Under the pieces are notes generated by a model. It worked only from the letters and a program-made list of their open reading frames with translations, was not told the origin of the DNA and ran no database searches. The position numbers and the translations under genes were made by a program. A DNA stretch of 64,000 nt. Origin: an uncultured Acetatifactor sp. (GTDB lineage Bacteria; Bacillota; Clostridia; Lachnospirales; Lachnospiraceae). The stretch spans positions 1-64,000 of the forward strand of contig CAJUAB010000025.1 of assembly GCA_910583845.1 (NCBI GenBank). The letters are read 5' to 3'. Positions 32,417 through 41,166 of the stretch are shown here, piece by piece. The stretch's first letter is position 1; each line of letters starts with the position of its first letter.

Positions 32417-33751
32417 TCACTCCAGAATGACCGTGCAGATCGTATGGGCCCCGCTCTCCAGACAGATCCCCTCTCCGTTTTCAACCAGGCTGACCGGTAT
32501 GTCTTTTTCCGTGCGGTTCAGCAGCACCACGGCCCGGCTGCCGTCTGTGTTCTGAAAAGCCAGCGTTTCCAGATCCTCCGTGAAGCAGCTGGTCAATATC
32601 CTTCTCGCGCCGGGTCTGACGTACCTGCTGAAATGGCCGATATAATAATAGGGGAGACGCTTTTCAATACCTCCCTTTTTCACGCCCATCACCGGAGCGG
32701 CGCAGAAATTCCCCACATGGTTAGGCCCTCCCTCTTCGTTCAGCAGCAGGTTCCAATCGAAGCAGGCCTCCGTCCCCGCTTTCAGGTTTCCCAGCATATC
32801 ATGGGCGTACATTTCCGCCTTCTGAACTTCGCCCGAATCGGCAAATCGGGAATACTCCACACAGCCCTCCGTGAAAAAGATTCTCTTTTCCGGATAGGCT
32901 TTCTTAACCGCCCGTATCCCGTCAAAGTGGTCCCCCGTATACCAGTGCATAGCCACGCCGCTGACCACATCCCGGCATCCCGGCACCGAAAAGCTCTCCC
33001 TGGCTCTGTCATACATATTTTCCTTGTTGTGGTCCCAGATCAGGATCTGTATATCCCCCAATCCGGCCTCTCTCAGGGCGGGAGCCAGATCATCCACAGC
33101 AAAGCGCCCTTCCTCCTGCGCCGAATAGATACAGGAGTCCCATGTCTGCACCGCCTCGGGCTCATTCTGCACAGTCACATATCGAACCGGCAGGCCTTCC
33201 TTTTCAAGCTCCAGCAGATACTTTACATAATAATCCGCCCACAGCTTCCGGCAGGCATCCAGCAGCTTCCCGCCGTGGTTCATCTCCCCGTTTGTCTTCA
33301 TATAAGCGGGCGGAGACCAGGGAGAGACCAGAATTCCGAAATTTTTTGTCGTACTGTGTTCCATGGCTTGTTTTACCATGGGAATAATCCTCGCTCTGTC
33401 ATGAGAAATATCAAAGGAATGAAGATCCTCGTCTCCCTCCTCCACATACGTATAATTTCCCAGCGCGAAATCGCAGCTGTTCATATGCATCCGTCCCAGC
33501 ACATAGCGCAGACCGTTCTCGCCAAAGTATCCCTCCATAAATTCTTCTTTCGCCTCATCCGTCAGCCCCGCGAAAGTCTCGGCCGCCGCCTCTGTGAAAG
33601 CGCCTCCGAAGCCCTCGATCTCCTGCTCCCGAAGTTCTGGATAAACCTTCAGCATATGGACTGCGTCCGTCGGGACAGTCACGGCGGCTTCCCGCTCCTG
33701 CCAGAACTTTCCCTGTTTCCAGTCCGTTGTCACAATTCTCACATTTTCCAT
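32417..33751 (-). CDS. GH30 glycosidase, beta-1,6-glucanase / glucosylceramidase-like
   Basis: Enzyme of 444 aa. GH30 pattern is clear: EIEGFGGAFTEAAA near the N terminus, acid/base in TVQNEPEAVQTWDSC (near 197) and nucleophile in FFTEGCVE (near 294), then a C-terminal beta-sandwich side domain. No signal peptide, so it works in the cytoplasm. In this setting cleavage of beta-1,6 branches of laminarin-type or fungal glucan is the best guess; beta-glucosidase or beta-xylosidase activities also occur in GH30. GAGGAG precedes the ATG. It follows GH3 by 27 bp and precedes GH5 by 29 bp. Confidence 0.85.
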   Translation of the reverse strand: MENVRIVTTDWKQGKFWQEREAAVTVPTDAVHMLKVYPELREQEIEGFGGAFTEAAAETFAGLTDEAKEEFMEGYFGENGLRYVLGRMHMNSCDFALGNYTYVEEGDEDLHSFDISHDRARIIPMVKQAMEHSTTKNFGILVSPWSPPAYMKTNGEMNHGGKLLDACRKLWADYYVKYLLELEKEGLPVRYVTVQNEPEAVQTWDSCIYSAQEEGRFAVDDLAPALREAGLGDIQILIWDHNKENMYDRARESFSVPGCRDVVSGVAMHWYTGDHFDGIRAVKKAYPEKRIFFTEGCVEYSRFADSGEVQKAEMYAHDMLGNLKAGTEACFDWNLLLNEEGGPNHVGNFCAAPVMGVKKGGIEKRLPYYYIGHFSRYVRPGARRILTSCFTEDLETLAFQNTDGSRAVVLLNRTEKDIPVSLVENGEGICLESGAHTICTVILE

Positions 33752-33778
33752 GCCTTTATTCTCCTCACCTGACCTTCG

Positions 33779-36208
33779 TCAATCTATTTTCAAAATAAGC
33801 CCCAGGATTCTCCGGGCGCATATTTCCATCTCATCCCTTGTGAGCGCCCCTCTTTTCCCGGCCTCCAAAAGTCTTTCCGGATAACCGCGTCCCATCTTGA
33901 CATCGTTTCCCGCCTTTGTCTCCTTGTAATGCTCGCCGCTGGTCCACCAGTCCGTGGTCACCATCCCCTCAAAGCCCCACTCGCCGCGTAAGATGTCTTC
34001 CAGCAATTCTCTGTTCTCAGAGGCCCGACACCCATTGATGATATTGTAGGAAGACATAATGCTCCAGGGCTTCGCCTCCCTGACAATCCGCTCAAAGGCC
34101 TTGAGATAAATCTCCCGTATGGCCCGCTCGGAAGCCCGGGAATCGCTTTCCTTGCGGTTTGTCTCCTTGTTGTTCAGGGCGAAATGCTTCACCGTGGCCG
34201 CCACATGGTTGCTCTGGATTCCTGTCACCATGGCCCCCGCCATCTTTCCCGTCAGATAGGGGTCCTCGGAATAATACTCAAAGTTTCTGCCGCAGAGGGG
34301 GCTCCGGTGAATATTCACCGCCGGGGTCAGCCACGCGCCGATATTGTTTTCCCTGGCCTCCGCGCCGCCCGCTGCCCCGATCTGCTCCGCCAGCTCCGGA
34401 TTCCAGGTACAGGCCAGCAGAAACGAACAGGGCCATGCGGTGGTGCAGATCCCACACTGCGGGGCGATTCTCACCCCGGCAGGTCCGTCCGCGGTCATGA
34501 TATTGGGTACGCCGTAATCCGGCAGGTTGCCATAGCCGAAGGTGTTGGCCACGCCGGTGTTGGGCTGCCCGCCCAGAAGCTCCGCCAGCTGCTCATCGGG
34601 CAGCTGGGCCACAAAGTCCTCAAGGGACATCCTGCCCTCCGCCACGTCTATCAGCTTGGGCCTGTGATCCACATTCCCCCACAGCGGGTAACTGTCGCGA
34701 TGTCTTACCACCGGCGTGACCCCGCTGGTCTCCTTCTCCGACAGCCTGGACGGAAATACGCTTGCGTCCGTGTCCACAGGTTCGCCCTGGGGAAGCTCCT
34801 CAAAGCTGCCGTCCGCCAGCATACGCCTGCCAAGCTGGGTGGGAACCATTTTGGGAGAAAGCTGCTCCGTTACCTCGTCTTCCTCCTGTACCATCACATA
34901 GTTGCTCTCCACCGTGTCCCGCACGGATGTGCCCACGTAAAAATGATATTCCCCCCGCTCCAGGACATAGGCCGATTTCGCCACCTTGCCCAGATCGTCG
35001 TAGGACGCCATATCGTTTATATTGAACCGCAGCACCACCGTCTGGGTCTCCCCGGGCTGCAGCAGCCTTGTCTTCTGAAAGGCCACCAGCACTCTGGCGG
35101 GTTTTCCCAGCCTGCCCTGGGGAGCGCTGTAGTAGACCTGCACCACCTCTTTTCCCGCCCTCTCTCCGAAGTTGCACACATCCACCACCACCCGCAGATG
35201 ATGCCCCCTCTTTTCCACCTGGGGCATGGAAAGCGTGAACTTCGTGTAGGACAGTCCGAAGCCGAAGGGATAGTTCACCTTCTGCGCCGCTCCGGGAATG
35301 GTCTCAAAATAGCGGTATCCCACATAGATATCCTCGGTATAGTCCACATAGTCATCCGACTCGTGGAAATTGTAAGTGGAGGGGTAGTCCTCCAGCCTCC
35401 TGGCAAAGGTATCCGACAGCTTGCCGCTGGGGTTTTCCTCCCCGATGAGCAGCTCCGCCGCCGCCAGCCCGCCCTCGATGCCTCCCTGCCAGGCCATCAG
35501 GACGGACTGGATCTTATCCTCCCGGGCAAACCAGTCCGTGTCCACCATGCCGCCCACATTCAGCACCGCGATTACTCTGGGAAACAGATTTTTTACCGCT
35601 TCTACCAGGGCCTTCTCCCCATGGGTCAGGTAAAAGTCACCGTCCTCAAACACTTCGTCCCGGTCTTCCCGCTTCTCTTCCTGCCCGGCAATCACCGCGG
35701 CCTCCGCCTTCTTTTCCCTGTCATACACGCTCTTCCGGTCCCAGCCCTCGCCGGAATACCGGCAGATACTGATAATGGCAGTATCCGTAAAAGCCCTGGC
35801 CTTTTTCAGAAGTTCCTCCGGCAGCGCGGGCTCCACCGTCATCCCCGGTCCTCTGCCCCGGGCGTACTGTTCCTTCACATTCTCTCTGTAAAAGGAAGCC
35901 AGCTCCTCAAAGATTTCCACATGACCGGCCTTTTCCTTTAACCCCTCGTACAGGTTGCGGGTGTAGGCCACTGTCACATCTCCGCTTCCGCCCCCTCCCT
36001 TCACATAGTCGAAGGTTGCCTTCCCGAGCAGCGCCACCCTGCTGCCCCTGGCCAGAGGCAGCACATTTCCCTGGTTTTTCAGCAGCACCATGCCTTCCCT
36101 GGCCGCCTCTTTAGAAAGCCGGATGTGCTCCCTGCTGCCCGTGACGCGCCGTCCGTCCTCCCCCAGCGGAAGAACCGGCTGATACTTTGCTCTTGCCCAT
36201 CTCTCCAT
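33779..36208 (-). CDS. GH3 beta-glucosidase with inverted domain order
   Basis: Glycosidase of 809 aa. The segment normally in the C-terminal domain (REGMVLLKNQGNVLPL) is at residues 37-55, followed by a fibronectin III-like part. The TIM barrel, which normally comes first, is C-terminal: VPNIMTADGPAGVR, GRNFEYYSEDPYLTG, KHFALNNKETNR and the nucleophile Asp in MVTTDWW near residue 752. This swapped order is known for a minority of GH3 enzymes from rumen and gut bacteria. No signal peptide, so it acts on imported oligosaccharides. Start at 36208 has GGGAGG; the frame to 36301 overlaps the previous gene. Confidence 0.88.
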   Translation of the reverse strand: MERWARAKYQPVLPLGEDGRRVTGSREHIRLSKEAAREGMVLLKNQGNVLPLARGSRVALLGKATFDYVKGGGGSGDVTVAYTRNLYEGLKEKAGHVEIFEELASFYRENVKEQYARGRGPGMTVEPALPEELLKKARAFTDTAIISICRYSGEGWDRKSVYDREKKAEAAVIAGQEEKREDRDEVFEDGDFYLTHGEKALVEAVKNLFPRVIAVLNVGGMVDTDWFAREDKIQSVLMAWQGGIEGGLAAAELLIGEENPSGKLSDTFARRLEDYPSTYNFHESDDYVDYTEDIYVGYRYFETIPGAAQKVNYPFGFGLSYTKFTLSMPQVEKRGHHLRVVVDVCNFGERAGKEVVQVYYSAPQGRLGKPARVLVAFQKTRLLQPGETQTVVLRFNINDMASYDDLGKVAKSAYVLERGEYHFYVGTSVRDTVESNYVMVQEEDEVTEQLSPKMVPTQLGRRMLADGSFEELPQGEPVDTDASVFPSRLSEKETSGVTPVVRHRDSYPLWGNVDHRPKLIDVAEGRMSLEDFVAQLPDEQLAELLGGQPNTGVANTFGYGNLPDYGVPNIMTADGPAGVRIAPQCGICTTAWPCSFLLACTWNPELAEQIGAAGGAEARENNIGAWLTPAVNIHRSPLCGRNFEYYSEDPYLTGKMAGAMVTGIQSNHVAATVKHFALNNKETNRKESDSRASERAIREIYLKAFERIVREAKPWSIMSSYNIINGCRASENRELLEDILRGEWGFEGMVTTDWWTSGEHYKETKAGNDVKMGRGYPERLLEAGKRGALTRDEMEICARRILGLILKID

Positions 36209-36239
36209 CTCTGTTCCTCCCATTCCAAATCGCTGTGGT

Positions 36240-38084
36240 TCACAGCCACTGTTTTCCTGTGATCCGCCGCGTCTTTCCCCGGTATGTAATACAGATGGCA
36301 TCCCCCGTCAGGTCAACCCCGGGAGTCTCTTCTCCGCCCGGCCCCAGGCACCCGTCTCCGTAAAAATAATCCGCTATGCCATATTCGCCCGGCTCCAGTT
36401 CATAACACACCGTGGGAATCAGCGTGATCCCGTACATGAGGTTGGTGTTGGGGAAGGGGATGACCTGTCTGGCCCTGCCCTCCCCCGCAAGGCACACCGC
36501 TCCCGCTCTTCCCCAGGGAAATGCGCATCGGCAGCTCTCCCGCGTAAGTTCCACCATGGAAGGAGCCGCATGTCTTTCCCCTTCCTCCAGCGGAATCGCG
36601 AACCCGCCGTCCGCCAGCTTTGCCCCTCTCTCCGCCAGCACATAATGGACCCGCACATGCCCCTGTTCCAGCGGAATGATAACGCTCTCCACCCTTACGC
36701 CCGGAAGAAGTTCATACAATGTTCTCGTATATTCCTCCGTCACTTCAAATCTCTCCGCGTCCTGACGCATTCTCCAGAAATCTTCTCTGGCCAAAGTCCC
36801 CGCCAGGGTATTGTCAAAGGCTCCGTCCTCCAGTCCGGTGCCCCTGGACACACTGAAGCCAAAGCGGTTGGAATAGACAAACTTCTGGTACTTCGCCACC
36901 GTATTGCCAAAATTGGGAGATTTCTGACCGGTAGGATAGAGAAGCGCATGCCCGCTGTCCTCATGGACAGCGATCATGTTGGGATGCCTTAAACACTTTT
37001 GAATCTCAAACTCCGGCCGCGTCTCCTGACTCTTCCAGAAAGGATGCTCCCCGGGAAGCGCCAGCGCCAGAAAGGTCTTGAAACTCCAGTAGGGGGAGCC
37101 CGGCGCGTTATAGCGCTCGCTCATGATCAGATTCGGATACTGGTACCCGATGGTCAGGATGCCGCCCGGATCAAAGATCGGCTGCTCTCCCCAATACCTC
37201 ATATTCTCCAGCACCAGCGACTTGAGCTGCCCCATGGGGACCTCCGCTCCCGCGAAGGCCATGGCCGCGAACACTGCGCTGTGGGCGAATCTGTAGGTGA
37301 GACTCCGTCCATAGGGCACCTCCCTGCCGTCCCGGCCGAACCAGTACACAAAATCCCGATAAAATTCTCCGGCCCTCTTTTTCAGCTGCTCACAGTACTT
37401 TGGCTCTCTGTCCTCCATGTGCCGCGCGTAAATCAATCCGTAATAGTGCATGGCAAACGGAATATAGTAATCCTTCTGCCCGGGATGTCCGTCAAAATAC
37501 CAGCCATCCCCCTCATAGCAGCGCTCCACCACCCCCAGGTCATCCCGCAAACAGTCCTCGCTGTAGGGCAGTCCCAGCTTCTGGAACAGAATATTGACAA
37601 GCACCCGGAAAAATCTCCAGTTGTTGGCATGCACCCGGCGGCTGTTGATTCCGCTCAGCCACCGGAATACATTCTGTCTCTGGGTCTCGCTGAGCGGTTC
37701 CCAATAAACCCCGGGGGCCAGCAGGATGGCATTGGCCACCGCCGCCATCTCCACCATTTTCTGATCATAGTCCTCCACATCCTGCCAGTACTCTTCATGC
37801 CCTGGATCAGTGCCATGGATCAGTCCCTTTCTGGTAAGCTCCTGCCACATCGCGATTTCCGCTTTTGCCTCCTGCGGCAGCCGCCCGTTTTCCCCGGCAA
37901 AGAGAGGCCCCAGCCCCCAGAGCACTCTGGAATATCCCTCCATCCGGATAGAGTTTTCCCCGTAGTGGGCCGAGGTATTTCCTACCTTCAGCCGGGCCCC
38001 GCCCGCACTGTACCATTTCCTTAAAGGACGAATCCAGTCAAGCAGCAGCAGCGCCAGGTCGTCCCGTGTTCTTAACTCTCTCAC
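36240..38084 (-). CDS. DUF2264 (PF10022) protein, putative glycosidase
   Basis: Protein of 614 aa with no signal peptide. The N-terminal two thirds is an all-helical (alpha/alpha) toroid-like domain (LRTRDDLALLLLDWIRPL, then EGYSRVLWGLGPL), the rest beta-rich, as in heparinase-like lyases and related hydrolases. Family PF10022; I believe some members are now placed in a glycoside hydrolase family acting on glucuronides, but am not certain. The GTG at 38084 is chosen: it shares one base with the stop of GH88 (TAGTG) and has GGAGG 11 nt upstream, so the genes are coupled. An alternative TTG at 38102 adds six residues. Confidence 0.7.
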   Translation of the reverse strand: MRELRTRDDLALLLLDWIRPLRKWYSAGGARLKVGNTSAHYGENSIRMEGYSRVLWGLGPLFAGENGRLPQEAKAEIAMWQELTRKGLIHGTDPGHEEYWQDVEDYDQKMVEMAAVANAILLAPGVYWEPLSETQRQNVFRWLSGINSRRVHANNWRFFRVLVNILFQKLGLPYSEDCLRDDLGVVERCYEGDGWYFDGHPGQKDYYIPFAMHYYGLIYARHMEDREPKYCEQLKKRAGEFYRDFVYWFGRDGREVPYGRSLTYRFAHSAVFAAMAFAGAEVPMGQLKSLVLENMRYWGEQPIFDPGGILTIGYQYPNLIMSERYNAPGSPYWSFKTFLALALPGEHPFWKSQETRPEFEIQKCLRHPNMIAVHEDSGHALLYPTGQKSPNFGNTVAKYQKFVYSNRFGFSVSRGTGLEDGAFDNTLAGTLAREDFWRMRQDAERFEVTEEYTRTLYELLPGVRVESVIIPLEQGHVRVHYVLAERGAKLADGGFAIPLEEGERHAAPSMVELTRESCRCAFPWGRAGAVCLAGEGRARQVIPFPNTNLMYGITLIPTVCYELEPGEYGIADYFYGDGCLGPGGEETPGVDLTGDAICITYRGKTRRITGKQWL

Positions 38085-39205
38085 TACCAGTAGGGCCTCC
38101 AATCCCCTGTCAGTCTCATCAATGCTTCCATATAGAAGTAATCACCCCAGATGGTACACTCCTCCTGCCCGTCGTGGCGATGGTACATCCCCTCCGTCAG
38201 TGTCCCGTTCACATGTTCCCGGCCCCTTGTGGTATATTTCTCCCGCAGGCTCTTCATGATGGCCTCCGCCAGCCTCAGATATTCCCGCGCCTCCCCCTCC
38301 TCCACATAATTGCACAGCTCCAGCAGCCCGCAGACATAAATGCCTGCGGCGGATGTATCGCGGATGTCCGGATTCTGGTCCGTGAATGTAAAATCCCAAT
38401 AGGGAACCAGATCCGAGGGCAGGTTCTCTTTGAATACCCTGGCCGCGTTTCCTGCCACCGACAGGAAAGCGGGGTCCCCGGTATATCTGTAAGACAGCGC
38501 GTACCCATATACCGCCCACGCCTGCCCCCGGGCCCAGGTGGACTCATCCGCGTACCCCTGGTGGGTTTTGCCGCAGACGGGCTCCCCGGTTTCCGGATTC
38601 ATCAGGTATGTGTGATAGGTGGAGTAATCAGGCCTCACCAGCGTCGCTGCCGACGTGCGCGCATGGTTTTCCGCCATCTTCATCTTGTCCGGCTCCCCGG
38701 TCCAGTACAGCAGCGGCAGGTTCAGCATGGTGTCAATGATGATCTTCACATCCGGATATCGGATGCCCATGTCCCCCCATGCCTGTATGTACTTTCCCTT
38801 CTCATTATAGCGCTCTGTCAGAACCTGCGCCGCGTCCAGGGCAATCTCCCGCGCCCTGGGGTTCCCCGTCACCTTATAGTCGGCCACGCAGGACAGGGTA
38901 TAGAGGAATCCAAGGTCATGACTTATTCCACGCCTCCTGTCAAGTCTGTCCCGGAAGCTGTCCAGGTGTTCCCGCTCATATTTCAGAAAAATCCCGTCCC
39001 CTGTGTGTTCATAGGCCAGAAAACACATTCCCACAAAAAAGGATGAGGTCCAGAGCACATTTTCCTCCGCGCCATACCAGTTTCCCACACTGACATGGGG
39101 ATATTTCCCCACAAACAAATCCAGGTTTTCTTTCAGGACAGACTCGATATACGCAAGTTCCTCCTCATAAGCTGTCCCATATACACACTTCTCCCATATC
39201 TTCAT
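38084..39205 (-). CDS. GH88 unsaturated glucuronyl hydrolase
   Basis: Cytoplasmic enzyme of 373 aa that removes 4,5-unsaturated uronic acid from oligosaccharides made by polysaccharide lyases. Both key Asp are visible: GISHDLGFLY (near 97) and IIIDTMLNLPLLYW (near 157); HQGYADESTWARGQAW is another strong GH88 mark. The ATG at 39205 with GAGGG is preferred to a TTG two codons earlier. Neither this locus nor the rest of the window has a polysaccharide lyase, so the unsaturated ends must be produced elsewhere or the substrate differs. Its stop overlaps the start of the DUF2264 gene. Confidence 0.87.
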   Translation of the reverse strand: MKIWEKCVYGTAYEEELAYIESVLKENLDLFVGKYPHVSVGNWYGAEENVLWTSSFFVGMCFLAYEHTGDGIFLKYEREHLDSFRDRLDRRRGISHDLGFLYTLSCVADYKVTGNPRAREIALDAAQVLTERYNEKGKYIQAWGDMGIRYPDVKIIIDTMLNLPLLYWTGEPDKMKMAENHARTSAATLVRPDYSTYHTYLMNPETGEPVCGKTHQGYADESTWARGQAWAVYGYALSYRYTGDPAFLSVAGNAARVFKENLPSDLVPYWDFTFTDQNPDIRDTSAAGIYVCGLLELCNYVEEGEAREYLRLAEAIMKSLREKYTTRGREHVNGTLTEGMYHRHDGQEECTIWGDYFYMEALMRLTGDWRPYW

Positions 39206-39289
39206 ATGCAAGTCCCTCTGCCATGCGCTTCGCTGATCCGTCCGGACACGCTTTGCGCCATGCTCCCGTCCGCAAACCCGCGGTACGCT

Positions 39290-40225
39290 TTATTCTCCCG
39301 TGATTCCCGTGTTCTCGATGCCCTGGATAAACTGCTTCTGCACAAACACATACAGCAGCAGAAGAGGGGAGATCGAGATCAGTGTCGCCGCCATCTTATA
39401 GGCTTTATTCAGCCTGAACGCGCCGCCCTGAGCCGACGCCATGCTGCTGAACTCATTGTTGAACATATTCAGTTTGGTGGGCAGCAGTTCAATATTGTTC
39501 CTCAGCAGCGTCCCCGTGATATAGGTCTCGTTCCAGTTCCACACAAAGGAGAACAGGAATACCACCAGAATCGTGGTGGCGGACATTCTTACCACAATGA
39601 ACCAGAAGATTTTCATGGAGGAGGCTCCGTCAATCGAAGCCGCCTCATCCAGCACCCTGGGAATCATATTGAACGCCGTATAAAAGATCAGAATCAGGAT
39701 TGTGGAAAATATCCCCTGTCCCAGTATGGCCATTGTCACCTGGGGAATGGCCGTTCCGATCAGCTGGACGGAAGCCGCCTCCTGCACAGATACAAACATC
39801 ATGAGCCTGGGAATCATGGTCACGGGGGTAGGGATAATAAACGCGAGGATAATCATCACCAGCCAGAAGTTCTTGAACTTGAACTCATAGCGGGAAAGCG
39901 CGTAGCCCGTGAGCGCGGACACCATCGTCTGCGCCAGCGCCAGGCCCGCCGACCACAGTATGGTGTTGCGCAGCGTGGTCCCCAGTTTCATCACCTGACT
40001 CGCCACCTTCAGATTGTTCAGCGAAAAGTTTTTGGGTACCCATGTCACGGAAGGATCTATGATATCCTCCGCGGACATAAAGGTCTTGGCGATGATCTCA
40101 AAGATCGGCTCCAGATAGACGAAGCCCACGCAGATCAGCACAAAGTATATGGCCGCCTTGACAATCATGTTCCTCCACCACTTAAAATCATGTTTCTTTT
40201 TAACAGTACCTGTCTTTCCCTTCAT
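39290..40225 (-). CDS. Carbohydrate ABC permease, pair 2, MalG/LplC type
   Basis: Inner-membrane subunit of 311 aa with six helices. The EAA loop that docks the ATPase reads DEAASIDGASSMKIFWFIV. N terminus is a basic cytoplasmic tail (KGKTGTVKKKHDFKWW). Preceded by GGGGGG before the ATG at 40225. Forms a heterodimer with the product of the gene 11 bp upstream. No ATPase gene is in the operon, so a shared MsmX/UgpC-type ATPase must serve it. Confidence 0.88.
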   Translation of the reverse strand: MKGKTGTVKKKHDFKWWRNMIVKAAIYFVLICVGFVYLEPIFEIIAKTFMSAEDIIDPSVTWVPKNFSLNNLKVASQVMKLGTTLRNTILWSAGLALAQTMVSALTGYALSRYEFKFKNFWLVMIILAFIIPTPVTMIPRLMMFVSVQEAASVQLIGTAIPQVTMAILGQGIFSTILILIFYTAFNMIPRVLDEAASIDGASSMKIFWFIVVRMSATTILVVFLFSFVWNWNETYITGTLLRNNIELLPTKLNMFNNEFSSMASAQGGAFRLNKAYKMAATLISISPLLLLYVFVQKQFIQGIENTGITGE

Positions 40226-40236
40226 AGTCGCCCCCC

Positions 40237-41160
40237 CTACCAGATATCTCTTCTCTTGGCCTGTCGCTCCCTGAAAATCAGGAATGCCATTCCGATGACG
40301 GTCAGAACCACAATGCAGTAAATCCAGGAATAGGTAGCCGCAAAGCCAAGTCCTCCGTTGGTATTATTGGTAGCCGTCTTGATCAATGAGTATATGGCGC
40401 TGGTGTCATAGGTCCCCAGCTGCGCGATTGTAAAAATCACGGCGACAAGAGCCGTGGGCTTGATCATGGGAATCGTGATTTTCCAGAGGATCTGCCACTC
40501 GTTGGCCATATCAATTTTCGCCGCCTCGTAAAGAGAACCGTTGATCCGCTGCAATCCGCTGACAAACAGAACGATGGGAATGCCTGTAAACCACAGGATC
40601 ATCGTCAGCTGATCAAATATACCCTCCATAAAAAAGGCGATCCGGGGGGAATAGCTGCGTATCATATCCAGGACAAATACCCCCTCGTATCCGTTATAGA
40701 GTCCCTGGGCCGCCTGCACCGTCTCATCCGCCTTGTCCAGGATCTGGCTCATCACAGGACCGGACATAATAATCACAGGAAGAAAATAAATGGTGCGCAT
40801 CAGCCCTTTTCCGGCCTCAATCTTGTTCAGAAGATAAGCCATGACAAAGGACACGACCAGAATGACAAAAGTGTAGGGGATAACCATTCCCAGGAAGGAC
40901 AGCAGCGCCGGAACGAACTCCGTATTCCGGAAAAAAGCCGTATAATAGTTATTCCAGCCCGCAAAGGTAATGTCATAGCCTGTGACATTGGTATTGACAT
41001 TGCAAAAGCTCAAACAAATGGTGGCAGCAAATGGAATCAGCGTAAAAATCACGAATCCCGTGATCCAGGGGGCCATGAAAGCATAGCCAAGCCGGTTCTG
41101 ACGTCTCTCATATCCCTTTGTGCGCCCGCCCTTGGCGCGGTTTGTTTTCTTTTCAGCCAC
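40237..41160 (-). CDS. Carbohydrate ABC permease, pair 2, MalF/LplB type
   Basis: Membrane subunit of 307 aa. Basic N terminus, six helices, and EAA loop YEAAKIDMANEWQILWKITIP. The start is GTG at 41160 with GGAG 9 nt upstream; an overlapping ATG is in another frame. An unusually long loop (DKADETVQAAQGLYNGYEG through FFMEG) lies between helices 3 and 4. Follows the DUF5696 gene by 6 bp and precedes its partner by 11 bp. Confidence 0.88.
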   Translation of the reverse strand: MAEKKTNRAKGGRTKGYERRQNRLGYAFMAPWITGFVIFTLIPFAATICLSFCNVNTNVTGYDITFAGWNNYYTAFFRNTEFVPALLSFLGMVIPYTFVILVVSFVMAYLLNKIEAGKGLMRTIYFLPVIIMSGPVMSQILDKADETVQAAQGLYNGYEGVFVLDMIRSYSPRIAFFMEGIFDQLTMILWFTGIPIVLFVSGLQRINGSLYEAAKIDMANEWQILWKITIPMIKPTALVAVIFTIAQLGTYDTSAIYSLIKTATNNTNGGLGFAATYSWIYCIVVLTVIGMAFLIFRERQAKRRDIW

Positions 41161-41166
41161 TGTCCA

